A stretch of DNA of 64,000 nt. It comes from Streptomyces longhuiensis. Lineage in GTDB: Bacteria; Actinomycetota; Actinomycetes; Streptomycetales; Streptomycetaceae. The notes beneath the pieces are model-generated. The model worked only from the letters and a program-made list of their open reading frames with translations, was not told the DNA's origin and ran no database searches. The DNA lies in assembly GCF_020616555.1 (NCBI RefSeq), contig NZ_CP085173.1:2046001-2110000 (forward strand), written 5' to 3'. Shown here piece after piece: positions 34,286 through 42,255 of this stretch. Numbering within the stretch: position 1 is the first letter of the stretch; every line of letters starts with the position of its first letter. Both the position numbers and the translations under genes were made by a program.

Positions 34286-35109
34286 CGGGTGCCGCCCTTC
34301 ACACTCGCCGTACCGGTCAGCCAGCCCGGGGTGCGCGGGACGCGGTCGGGATCCGGCTCGGGCAGGCCGATCCGCTCGTGGACGGTCGCCGCGCGGGGCA
34401 GCAGCACGGCGGCGTACGCGCGCCGCACCGCGTCCGGGTCGTCGAAGCCCGGCTCGTCGGCGAGCCAGGCGTCCGGGACGTCCGCGGTGACCTCGGCGAG
34501 CAAGTCCTCGGTGAGGAGGGGCGCCAGCTCCGCGGCGGCGGCCGCGACGTCGGGCGCGAAGGGGGCGAGGGCGTGGTCGACGGCGTCGTAGGGCCGGGCC
34601 GCCGCGGCCTGTGCGCCGCGCCAGTTGTGGTGCCAGATCATGCTCGCGCCGTGGTCGATGAGCCACAGGTCGCCGCGCCAGACCAGCATGTTGGGGTTGC
34701 GCCAGGAGCGGTCGACGTTGTTGATCAGGGCGTCGAACCAGACGACGCGGCCCGCCTCCACGGGATCCACCGCGTAGGCGAGCGGGTCGAAGCCGAGCGC
34801 GCCGGAGAGGTATCGCATCCCGAGGTTCACGCCGCCGCTCGACTTGAGGAGGCCCTGCACCTCCTGGTCGGGCTCACCGAGGCCGATCACGGGGTCGAGT
34901 CCGATCCGTACGAGCCCGGGCACCCGGAATCCGAGCCGCCGCGCGAGCCCTCCGCAGATCACCTCCGCGACGAGCGTCTTGCGGCCCTGTCCCGCGCCGG
35001 TGAACTTCATGACGTAGGGGGCGAGATCGTCGGCCTCGACGAGCCCGGGAAGCGATCCGCCCTCCCTCATCGGGGTGACATAACGGGTCGCCGTGACTTC
35101 GGTGAGCAT
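34282..35109 (-). CDS. HipA-like kinase-fold protein
   Basis: 275 aa. HipA_3-type protein kinase fold without the DNA-binding antitoxin partner: YVMKFTGAGQGRKTLVAEVICGGLARRLG holds the ATP-binding Lys, DALINNVDRSWRNPNML the catalytic loop (Asp and Asn) and LWLIDHGASMIWH the metal-binding Asp (DFG-like). Key catalytic residues are all present. Coupled to a DUF3037 gene. Divergent from the Rieske lipoprotein gene. Confidence 0.88.
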   Translation of the reverse strand: MLTEVTATRYVTPMREGGSLPGLVEADDLAPYVMKFTGAGQGRKTLVAEVICGGLARRLGFRVPGLVRIGLDPVIGLGEPDQEVQGLLKSSGGVNLGMRYLSGALGFDPLAYAVDPVEAGRVVWFDALINNVDRSWRNPNMLVWRGDLWLIDHGASMIWHHNWRGAQAAAARPYDAVDHALAPFAPDVAAAAAELAPLLTEDLLAEVTADVPDAWLADEPGFDDPDAVRRAYAAVLLPRAATVHERIGLPEPDPDRVPRTPGWLTGTASVKGGTR

Positions 35110-35228
35110 TGCCCCAGGTTAGGCGACGCATCATCGCCGTACGAAAGTCCGTCCGGCGTTGAACACTCCGGTCCCGCGGCCCGTACGGGAGTGGGCCACC
35201 CCCCTCGAACCGAAGGGAAACACCAGTA

Positions 35229-35687
35229 ATGACCGCTTCGCACGAGTCCGTATCCGCCCCGACCCGCCGCACCGTCGTCGCGGCCGTGGGAGCCGCCGGT
35301 ATCGCCGCCGCGCTCACCGCGTGCGGGAGCTCGGACGATTCGTCGTCCTCCGAGCCGGCGGGAAACGCGGCCAAGGACGGCGCGGCCAAGGACGGGGCAG
35401 GCAAGGAACTCGCCAAGACCGCCGACATCCCCGTCGGCGGCGGAAAGATCTTCGGTGACGCGGGCGTGGTGGTCACGCAGCCGAAGAAGGGCGAGTTCAA
35501 GGCCTTCACGAACATCTGCACCCACAAGCAGTGCCCGGTCACCGCGATCGAGGGCGGCACCATCAACTGCCCGTGCCACGGCAGCAAGTTCTCCATCGAG
35601 GACGGCAGCGTGAAGCACCCGCCCGCCGCGCAGCCCCTGGCCATCAAGGAGATCACCGTCTCCGGCGACTCGATCACGCTCGCCTAG
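35229..35687 (+). CDS. Rieske [2Fe-2S] lipoprotein, Tat-type
   Basis: 152 aa. N-terminus has twin arginine (TRRTVV), a hydrophobic stretch and lipobox LTAC near residue 32, then an Ala/Lys/Ser linker and a Rieske domain with both cluster-binding motifs, CTHKQC (CxH) and CPCHGSKF (CxxH). The Tat signal fits export of a pre-folded cluster protein. No oxygenase or cytochrome partner is adjacent; the electron partner is unknown. It converges with the isochorismatase gene. Confidence 0.93.
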   Translation: MTASHESVSAPTRRTVVAAVGAAGIAAALTACGSSDDSSSSEPAGNAAKDGAAKDGAGKELAKTADIPVGGGKIFGDAGVVVTQPKKGEFKAFTNICTHKQCPVTAIEGGTINCPCHGSKFSIEDGSVKHPPAAQPLAIKEITVSGDSITLA

Positions 35688-35696
35688 CGATGCGGG

Positions 35697-36341
35697 TCAG
35701 CGGCTTCGGCGCGGGCGCTTCCAGCAGGTGAGCACGTCCTGTGTGGACGTCACGGTGGCGACGAGGGCGAGCGTGTTGCGGATCATCGCGGGGGTGTAGT
35801 CGGACGGCACCCCCGCGACGGCGTCGGCGGGCACGGCGACGGTGTAGCCGCGGTTCACCGCGTCGAAGACGGCGTTCGGTATGGCGACGTTCGCCGAGAC
35901 GCCGGTGACGATCAGCGTCCGGCAGCCGAGGTTGCGCAGCAGGGCGTCCACGTCGGTGCCCGCGATGGGCGAGAGGCCGTGCAGACGGCGTACGACGATG
36001 TCCTCGTCCGCCACCTCGACGGGCGGCGCGATCCTGACCGCCTTGGTGCCGGAGATCTGCTGTACGGGCAGGCGCGCGGCGGCACGGAACAGCCGTCCGT
36101 TGCGGTTGGCGCCGCGCCCGTCGGGCCGCCGCTCCGCCACGGCGTGCAGCACCTGTACGCCGCTCTCGTGGGCGCCCGAGACGAGTCGCGCCACATTGCC
36201 GAGCGCCCCGGACGCCCTGGCCTCCTTGGCGAGTTCGGGCAGGGCGCTGTCGGGGCCGACGACCCCCTGCTGGCACTCCACGGTCAGCAGCACCGTGGTG
36301 GCCGGATCGAGCAGTTCGGCGAGCTCTTCGTACGACGGCAC
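35697..36341 (-). CDS. Isochorismatase-family hydrolase
   Basis: 214 aa. Cysteine-hydrolase fold: the Asp/Glu of strand 1 (TVLLTVECQQGVVG), Lys in GTKAVRIAPP and the strand before the nucleophile (CRTLIVTGVSANVAIPNAV). The nucleophile position reads ANVAI, not the usual CV motif (GV.T.VCV), so the catalytic Cys seems replaced. The active-site Cys is not at the expected place, so activity is doubtful. GTG at 36341 follows AGGGGG. Confidence 0.8.
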   Translation of the reverse strand: MPSYEELAELLDPATTVLLTVECQQGVVGPDSALPELAKEARASGALGNVARLVSGAHESGVQVLHAVAERRPDGRGANRNGRLFRAAARLPVQQISGTKAVRIAPPVEVADEDIVVRRLHGLSPIAGTDVDALLRNLGCRTLIVTGVSANVAIPNAVFDAVNRGYTVAVPADAVAGVPSDYTPAMIRNTLALVATVTSTQDVLTCWKRPRRSR

Positions 36342-36424
36342 GGGGTCCCCCTGTCGCAGGCGTCCTGAGCGGCGAGAGATTAGCCACCATTGCGCCATGG
36401 GGGAAGACACCGCATGCTTCTGAT

Positions 36425-36439
36425 CTGACACACCGTCAG
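36425..36439. promoter_or_regulatory. CTGAC-N5-GTCAG palindrome, copy 1
   Basis: CTGACACACCGTCAG: perfect 5-bp arms around ACACC, 27 bases before the ATG of the PPOX gene at 36466. A closely related 15-bp element occurs at 44525-44539. A shared regulator is suggested, not shown. Confidence 0.5.
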
Positions 36440-36465
36440 CGACAAGCCCTCGAAGGGGAGTGCGC

Positions 36466-36933
36466 ATGGCCGTCACACAGCGTCGGGGCCGCAGGATCAT
36501 GATGACACCGGCCGAGCTGGACGAGTTCCTGGGATCCCAGCGCACCTGCCGGGTCGCCACGGTCTCGCCCGACGGCTCCCCGCACGCCAGCACCCTGTGG
36601 TTCGTCTGGGACGGCACCTGCCTGTGGCTGTACTCGATCACGCGCAGCCGCCGCTGGGCCGACCTCCTCAAGGACGCGCGCATCGCCGTCGTGATCGACG
36701 CGGGCGAGGAGTACGGGGAGCTGCGCGGCGCCGAGCTGTCGGGCACGGTGGAGTTCGTCGGGGAGAGCCCGCGCACCGGCGAGCCCGTGCCCGAACTGGA
36801 CGCCCCTGAGCGGCTGTTCGCCCGCAAGAACTTCGCGATGGACGAGATGGTGCACGACGGCCGGCACGCCTGGGCCCGGCTCACGCCGGACAAGATCGCG
36901 TCGTGGGACTTCAGGAAGCTTGCGTCGCTCTAG
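36466..36933 (+). CDS. PPOX/FMN-binding split-barrel protein
   Basis: 155 aa. Pyridoxamine-phosphate-oxidase-like flavin- or F420-binding fold: FLGSQRTCRVATVSPDGSPHASTLWFVWDGTCLWLYS and RWADLLKDARIAVVIDAGEEYGELRGAELSGTVEF. Close to the actinobacterial F420-dependent or FMN-dependent reductases (DDN/PPOX families). Substrate unknown. ATG at 36466 is chosen because AGGGGAG lies about 7 bases upstream. The stop overlaps the convergent LysR gene by 4 bases. Confidence 0.87.
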   Translation: MAVTQRRGRRIMMTPAELDEFLGSQRTCRVATVSPDGSPHASTLWFVWDGTCLWLYSITRSRRWADLLKDARIAVVIDAGEEYGELRGAELSGTVEFVGESPRTGEPVPELDAPERLFARKNFAMDEMVHDGRHAWARLTPDKIASWDFRKLASL

Positions 36934-37871
36934 AGCCGTCCTGGGGAGCCCTGTCCCGCGGCGACGTCCCCGCCCAGGCTCGCGCCCACGCTCCGGAGCG
37001 CCTTCACCGCCGCCCTGATCGACGGCCGCCGGTCCGCGTCGGCCCGCCACACGACGTAGACGTGCCGGCGTACGCGCTGACGCACCGGCACGGTCACGAC
37101 GCCGTCCGGCACCGGATCGCGCCCGAGGATCGGTGCCACGCACACGCCGAGCCCGGCGGCGACGAGGCCGAGCTGGGTGTGGGTCTCGGCGGCACGATGG
37201 CCGATGCGGGGCTCGACACCCTTCGCGCGCAGCGTGAAGAGCAGCCACTCGTGGCAGAACTCGCCCTCACCCCACGTGATCCACTCGTCGTCGGCGAAGT
37301 CCTCCAGGCCCACCTCCCGGCGACCGGCGAGGGGGTGGTCCGCCGGCATCGCGACATCGGCGGGATCGTCGAGGATCGCCGCCTTGACGAGCCCGTCGGG
37401 GAGCGGCATCGGCTTGTTGTACCAGTCGAGCACGACCGCCAGGTCGAGGTCGCCGCGCAGGACCCCGGCGACCCCCAGCTCGGGCTCCAGCTCCTGCGAG
37501 CGCAGCCGCAGCCCCGGGTGCTCCGCGCGCAGGGCCGCGAGGGCGCGCGGGAAGAGACCGCGGGCCGCGGTCGGGAACGCGGAGATCCGCAGCTCCCCCA
37601 CGACCTGCCCGCGGTGCGCCTCCAGGTCCGACTGCGCGAGCTCGACCTGGGACAGGATCCGCCCCGCATGCTCGGCGAGCAGCCGCCCGGCGTCGGTGAG
37701 GCGCACTCCCCTGCCGTTCTTGGCGAGAAGCTGCTGGCCGACCTCGCGTTCCAGCTTGGCCATCTGCTGCGAGACGGCGGACGTCGTGACGTGCAGCCCT
37801 GCCGCGGCGCCGCTGACGGACCCGTGGCGGGCGAGGGCGTCGAGGGTGCGCAGGCGCTCCAGGTTCAACAT
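36930..37871 (-). CDS. LysR-family transcriptional regulator
   Basis: 313 aa. N-terminal LysR helix-turn-helix (LERLRTLDALARHGSVSGAAAGLHVTTSAVSQQMAKLEREVGQ) and periplasmic-binding-like effector domain (GELRISAFPTAARGLFPRALAAL). Effector unknown. Divergent from an EamA exporter with a 75-base gap that holds a direct-repeat/inverted-repeat array (37873-37911), so it most likely controls that exporter. Confidence 0.93.
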   Translation of the reverse strand: MLNLERLRTLDALARHGSVSGAAAGLHVTTSAVSQQMAKLEREVGQQLLAKNGRGVRLTDAGRLLAEHAGRILSQVELAQSDLEAHRGQVVGELRISAFPTAARGLFPRALAALRAEHPGLRLRSQELEPELGVAGVLRGDLDLAVVLDWYNKPMPLPDGLVKAAILDDPADVAMPADHPLAGRREVGLEDFADDEWITWGEGEFCHEWLLFTLRAKGVEPRIGHRAAETHTQLGLVAAGLGVCVAPILGRDPVPDGVVTVPVRQRVRRHVYVVWRADADRRPSIRAAVKALRSVGASLGGDVAAGQGSPGRL

Positions 37872-37872
37872 G

Positions 37873-37911
37873 TAAGCGATGCTAAGCGATATCAGGGAAC
37901 AAGTCTCGCTT
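37873..37911. promoter_or_regulatory. Candidate LysR binding region
   Basis: TAAGCGAT occurs twice (37873-37880 and 37883-37890), and AAGCGA (37884-37889) pairs with TCGCTT (37906-37911) as an inverted repeat with a 16-base spacer. All lie in the divergent gap between the LysR and EamA genes. Confidence 0.5.
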
Positions 37912-37946
37912 GTGCTAAGACGTTGTGAGGCGGCATCGTTACGCCC

Positions 37947-38936
37947 ATGAGCACCGTCGCCTCCTCGTCGCCCCCCGCGACTCCGGCCCCCGCGCCTTCC
38001 GGCATTCCTACGGAAACACCCGCCTCCGCACGACCCCGCCGCGCCCTCGACTGGCGCGTCCGCTTCGGCGTCCTGTCGCTGATCTGGGGCTTCAGCTTTC
38101 TCCTCATCAAGGTCGGCACCGACGGCTACGCGCCGTTCCAGGTGACGCTGGGGCGGCTCGCGTTCGGTACGGCGGTGCTCGCCGTGGCCATGGCGGTGAA
38201 GCGTGAGCGGCTGCCGAGGGGCCTGCGGACCTGGGGGCACATCGCGGTGGCGGCGCTGCTGCTCAACTCCCTGCCGTTCTCGCTGTTCGCCTTCTCCGAG
38301 CAGACGATCCCCTCGACACTCGCCGGTATCTGCAACGCGACGTCTCCGCTGTGGGGCATGGCCCTGTCACTGGTGGCGCTCTCCGAGGACCGGCCCACGC
38401 GCCGCCGGGTCGCGGGGCTCGGCATCGGCTTCCTCGGGGTGCTCACGGTCCTCGGCGTGTGGCAGGGCTTCCACGGCCTGGACCTGGCCGGCACGGCGAT
38501 GGCGCTGCTCGCCTCGCTGTGCTACCCGGTCGGCTGGATCTATCTGCGCCGCACGCTGGCCGGGACCGGCCACTCGAACCTTTCGCTCTCCGGCGCGCAG
38601 CTCCTGATGGCCACGGTCCAACTGGCCGTCGTCACCCCGATGTTCACGACGCTCCCGGCCCACCTCCCGATCGTGCCCCTGCTCGCGATTGTCGCCCTGG
38701 GCGCACTCGGCACCGGCCTCGCCTTCCTCATCCAGTACGGCCTGGTGGCAGAGGTCGGTCCGACCACGGCGCAGATGGTCACCTATTTCATCCCGGTGAT
38801 CGCGACGGCCGCGGGGGTCGCCCTGCTCGGCGAGGCCCTGACCTGGTCCACCCCGATCGGCGCGGTGATCGTGCTGGCGGGCGCGGCGCTCACCCAGTCC
38901 AGGGCGCGGGCCCCTCGGCGCGGCACTCAGCCGTAA
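37947..38936 (+). CDS. EamA/DMT-family transporter
   Basis: 329 aa, ten hydrophobic segments in two EamA repeats after a ~30-residue Pro/Thr-rich N-terminus. WRVRFGVLSLIWGFSFLLIKVG is the first helix, PSTLAGICNATSPLWGMALSLVALSE and TTAQMVTYFIPVIATAAGVALLGEAL are family-typical. Divergent from the LysR gene, its likely regulator. Convergent 10-base overlap with the MocR gene. Metabolite exporter, substrate unknown. Confidence 0.92.
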   Translation: MSTVASSSPPATPAPAPSGIPTETPASARPRRALDWRVRFGVLSLIWGFSFLLIKVGTDGYAPFQVTLGRLAFGTAVLAVAMAVKRERLPRGLRTWGHIAVAALLLNSLPFSLFAFSEQTIPSTLAGICNATSPLWGMALSLVALSEDRPTRRRVAGLGIGFLGVLTVLGVWQGFHGLDLAGTAMALLASLCYPVGWIYLRRTLAGTGHSNLSLSGAQLLMATVQLAVVTPMFTTLPAHLPIVPLLAIVALGALGTGLAFLIQYGLVAEVGPTTAQMVTYFIPVIATAAGVALLGEALTWSTPIGAVIVLAGAALTQSRARAPRRGTQP

Positions 38937-40258
38937 CGGCGGGCGGGGGCCGGCCCGGTGGCGGACGCGACGGCGTCGGCCACCGGGCCGATGTCGTCCG
39001 CGCCGAGCGTCGACACCGTGATGCGCACGCCGGGCACCGCCCCCATCCGGAACCGCGCCCCGGGCGCGACAGCCCACCCGGCGTGCAGCAGCCGCGCGAC
39101 CGCCCCCGTCTCGTCCGGTACGGGCACCCACACGTTCATGCCGCTGCGCCCGTGCGCCTCGACCCCGCGCTCGGCGAGGGCCGCGATGAGCGCGTCGCGG
39201 CGCTGCCCGTACGACGCCGCGACGGCGCGTGTGTCCACCGCCCCTTCGGTCCACAGCCGGGCGACGGCCCGCTGAAGGATGCGGCTCACCCAGCCGGGGC
39301 CCAGGCGCTGCCGCCCCTGCACCCGGTCGACCGTGACCGCGTCGCCCGTCAGCACGGCGAGCCGCAGGTCGGGCCCATAGGCCTTCGCGGCGGAGCGCAC
39401 GAACGCCCAGTGCCGCGTCACACCGGCCAGCGGATGCAGCGGCAGGTCGACGATCCCGTGCCCGTGGTCGTCCTCGATGAGCAGTACGTCCTTGTGGGCC
39501 GCCAGGACTTTGCGCAGCGCACGCGCGCGTGGTGCGGTGACGGCGGCGCCGGTGGGGTTCTGGGCGCGGTCGGTGACCACCAGGGCCCGCGCCCCCGCGC
39601 TCAGGGCCCGCTCCACCTCGTCGGCCAGCGGCCCGTCGTCGTCCACCCCGACGGGCACCAGGCGCAGCCCGAGCGCCGGGACCAGGTCGAGGAGGCTGCC
39701 CCAGCCCGGGTCCTCGACGGCGACGGCGTCGCCGGGCTTGAGGTGCGCGGCGAGCACTCGCTCGATGGCGTCGAGGGAGCCCGATGTGACGGCGACCGGG
39801 CCCTCCGGGATCCCGTCCTTGTCGAAGGCCACGCGCGCGTGGCGGGCCAGTTCCGGCTCCAGGGGCCCGTCGCCGTAGAGGACGGGCGCCTTGTCGCCCC
39901 GCGCGGCCGCCCAGGCGAAGGCCTCGGCCAGCGAGGGCAGCAGGGCCGTATCGGGGTTGCCGTTCGAGACGTCGCGCACGCCGGCCGGTACGTCGACGCG
40001 GATCAGCTCGCGCGCCGTCGTGGCCGGCTTGGACCGCACCCGGCTGCCGCGGCGCCCCGCGGTCTCGATCACTCCGCGCTCACGGAGCGTGCGATAGGCG
40101 GCCGCGACCGTATTGGGATTGACCCCGAGATGCTGGGCCAACTCCCTCATCGGCGGCAGAAGTTGACCCGGCTGCAGGTCACCCCCGCCCACCGCGCGCT
40201 CCACGCTGGCCGCAATCTCTGCTGCGCGCCGTCCTTCGATCGGATACTCTCCTAGCAC
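38927..40258 (-). CDS. MocR-type regulator: GntR domain fused to PLP aminotransferase fold
   Basis: 443 aa. Residues 10-75 are a GntR winged helix (LQPGQLLPPMRELAQHLGVNPNTVAAAYRTLRERGVIE) and the rest is an aminotransferase class I fold. The PLP-anchoring Lys is in VRSAAKAYGPDLRLA, and DRAQNPTGAAVT and IEDDHGH are also present. This is the MocR architecture, typically a regulator that senses PLP. It is divergent from a PPOX protein gene, with a palindrome at 40270-40281 between them. Confidence 0.93.
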   Translation of the reverse strand: MLGEYPIEGRRAAEIAASVERAVGGGDLQPGQLLPPMRELAQHLGVNPNTVAAAYRTLRERGVIETAGRRGSRVRSKPATTARELIRVDVPAGVRDVSNGNPDTALLPSLAEAFAWAAARGDKAPVLYGDGPLEPELARHARVAFDKDGIPEGPVAVTSGSLDAIERVLAAHLKPGDAVAVEDPGWGSLLDLVPALGLRLVPVGVDDDGPLADEVERALSAGARALVVTDRAQNPTGAAVTAPRARALRKVLAAHKDVLLIEDDHGHGIVDLPLHPLAGVTRHWAFVRSAAKAYGPDLRLAVLTGDAVTVDRVQGRQRLGPGWVSRILQRAVARLWTEGAVDTRAVAASYGQRRDALIAALAERGVEAHGRSGMNVWVPVPDETGAVARLLHAGWAVAPGARFRMGAVPGVRITVSTLGADDIGPVADAVASATGPAPARRYG

Positions 40259-40269
40259 AAAGAAGATTA

Positions 40270-40281
40270 TGCACTAGTGCA
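40270..40281. promoter_or_regulatory. Perfect palindrome between MocR and PPOX genes
   Basis: TGCACTAGTGCA: perfect 12-bp palindrome in an otherwise AT-rich gap (AAGATTATGCACTAGTGCAA). It is 11 bases from the MocR start and 13 bases from the PPOX start, so one protein bound here could affect both. Confidence 0.6.
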
Positions 40282-40293
40282 ATGGAGTTGGCA

Positions 40294-40992
40294 ATGAGCG
40301 TGGCATCCGAGCCCGGCACCGTCGCTTCCGGGGACGCCTCCGCCTCCTACCCGGCGACCGACCGGACCGTCCCGGCCCGCATGCGCGAGCGGACGCACTA
40401 CGACCGTGAGCTGGTCCACTCGATACTCGACGAGGCGTACATCTGCCATCTCGGGTTCGTCCGCGAGGGCTCCCCCGTCGTGCTGCCGACCCTGTACGGC
40501 CGCGTCGGCGAGACGCTCTACGTGCACGGTTCGACGGGCGCGCGCGTCCAGCGCATGGCGGGCGCGGCCGACCCCGGACTGCAGGTCTGCCTGACGGTCA
40601 CCCATGTCGACGGTCTCGTGCTCGCGCGCTCCGCCTTCCACCACTCGCTCAACTACCGCTCCGTGGTGGTGCACGGCCTCGCCCACCAGGTGACCGACCC
40701 TGACGAGAAGCGCACGGCTCTCGACGCGCTCGTCGACCACGTGGTGCCGGGCCGTTCCCAGGACTCGCGCCCCGGGAACGACAAGGAGCTCGCGGCGACG
40801 TCCGTCCTGCGCCTCGACCTCGCGGAGGTCTCCGCGCGGGTCCGCGCCGGCGGCCCGAACGACGACGAGGAGGACCTCGGCCTGCCGTACTGGACCGGCG
40901 TCGTCCCGCTCACCAAGGGCCACGGCGCGCCGGTCCCGGCCGACGACCTCGCGCCCGGCATCGCGGTGCCGGACTACCTGACGGGTCTGTAG
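40294..40992 (+). CDS. PPOX-family flavin-binding protein
   Basis: 232 aa. Split-barrel fold: HYDRELVHSILDEAYICHLGFVREGSPVVLPTLYGRVGETLYVHGSTGARVQRM, with the expected flavin-nucleotide contacts, and ADPGLQVCLTVTHVDGLVLARSAFHHSLNYRSVVVHG. Resembles PduO-GlcC-like and PPOX-type proteins. Divergent from the PLP-binding MocR gene, hinting at a vitamin-B6-linked role. ATG at 40294 has GGAG 6 bases upstream and is preferred to the ATG at 40282. Confidence 0.87.
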   Translation: MSVASEPGTVASGDASASYPATDRTVPARMRERTHYDRELVHSILDEAYICHLGFVREGSPVVLPTLYGRVGETLYVHGSTGARVQRMAGAADPGLQVCLTVTHVDGLVLARSAFHHSLNYRSVVVHGLAHQVTDPDEKRTALDALVDHVVPGRSQDSRPGNDKELAATSVLRLDLAEVSARVRAGGPNDDEEDLGLPYWTGVVPLTKGHGAPVPADDLAPGIAVPDYLTGL

Positions 40993-41022
40993 GGCGCTTC
41001 TGCGGCGTCCTCTTGGGGCGAC

Positions 41023-41056
41023 CGCCCCGGTGAGCGTCGGTACGCGCACCGGGGCG
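41023..41056. terminator. Hairpin terminator
   Basis: CGCCCCGGTG (41023-41032) and CACCGGGGCG (41047-41056): perfect 10-bp stem between the PPOX gene and the convergent EamA gene. Confidence 0.7.
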
Positions 41057-41066
41057 CCCTCGCCGG

Positions 41067-42041
41067 CTACCTCGCGCGCGCCTCGGCGACGGCGAGACCG
41101 GTCACCGCGGCCAGCATCAGGACCGTGCCCGCCACCGTCGGCGCGGTCAGCCGCTCGCCGAGGAGCACGACCGCGATGACGGCGGCGCTCACCGGTTCGA
41201 GCAGCATGATCACCGAGACGGTCGCGGACTTGACGACCGCGGCGCCCGAGAAGTACAGGGCGTAGGCGAGCGCAGTAGGTACTGACGCGATGTAGACCAG
41301 CATCCCCAGCACCTGGAGCGGCTGGGAGGTGTGCGGCACCAGGCCCTCCAGCGCGCCGAGCGGCAGGAGGCTCACCGCGGCGACGGCGAACGTCAGGACG
41401 GACATGTCGAGTTGATCGCCCGACCGGCCGTCCCGCCCGAACCAGCGCGTCAGCAGGGTCATCACGGCGTAGCCGCCCGCGGAGACCAGGGCCCAGACGA
41501 CCCCGGCGGGACGCACGGCCGCGCCCCCGCCGCCGAGCACGAGGACGGCAAGGCCTGCGAGCGCGCCCAGGACGGCCGACAGCCCGCCGCCGCCGAGCCG
41601 TTCGCCCATGGTCAGGCGCGCGCCGAGCGCGATGAGTACGGGTCCCGCGCCCAGCGTGACCACGGTGGCGACGGCGAGTCCGGTCGCCTGGACGCCCGCG
41701 AAGTACGCGGTCTGGAAGACACTCAGGGCGATGCCGGTGACGACGATCCGCACCGCCTTGCGCAGGCGCGGTTCCGCCGTGGGCCGGGTCCTGCGCGGTC
41801 GGAGGGCCCGTGCCACGAGCAGCAGGGCGAGGCCGCCCAGGCAGCGCCAGAACGACAGGGCTGCGGGGCCGAGGTCGCTGGCCCGGAAGACCAGCGAGGC
41901 GGCCGCGCCCGCGGTGCCCCAGGCGGCGCCGGCGACGACGAGGTGGAGGAGCCCGCGCCCGACGGGCAACAGGGGTGCGGCCCCGGCGGGCGAGATTCGG
42001 GACGAGATGTCGGCTGAGTCAGCCGCGACAGTGTGCGACAC
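41067..42041 (-). CDS. EamA/DMT-family transporter
   Basis: 324 aa from the GTG at 42041, which has GGAG 6 bases upstream (a GTG at 42053 is the alternative). Ten helices in two repeats: [24 protein letters not shown], the conserved Gly-Ser-type [24 protein letters not shown] and [25 protein letters not shown]. Unlike the other EamA genes here it has no divergent regulator. Substrate unknown. Confidence 0.92.
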   Translation of the reverse strand: MSHTVAADSADISSRISPAGAAPLLPVGRGLLHLVVAGAAWGTAGAAASLVFRASDLGPAALSFWRCLGGLALLLVARALRPRRTRPTAEPRLRKAVRIVVTGIALSVFQTAYFAGVQATGLAVATVVTLGAGPVLIALGARLTMGERLGGGGLSAVLGALAGLAVLVLGGGGAAVRPAGVVWALVSAGGYAVMTLLTRWFGRDGRSGDQLDMSVLTFAVAAVSLLPLGALEGLVPHTSQPLQVLGMLVYIASVPTALAYALYFSGAAVVKSATVSVIMLLEPVSAAVIAVVLLGERLTAPTVAGTVLMLAAVTGLAVAEARAR

Positions 42042-42255
42042 GTGGTTCTCCACGAGGAATGGCCTCCGCGCCCCATGGACGGGGGCGGGGCGGGGACACG
42101 GACTGTCGTCTGCGGGCAGCCGTGACCCGCTCGGGTCGTCCCGAGCCGGATCTCCGTCGGATGGGTCTCCGGAGCGTGACGCTCCGGGCGGCCACCGCCC
42201 GCGTTATGCGGCCGGAGGCGGAAGCACGAGTGCGCGTGAGTGCATGATCAAGACC

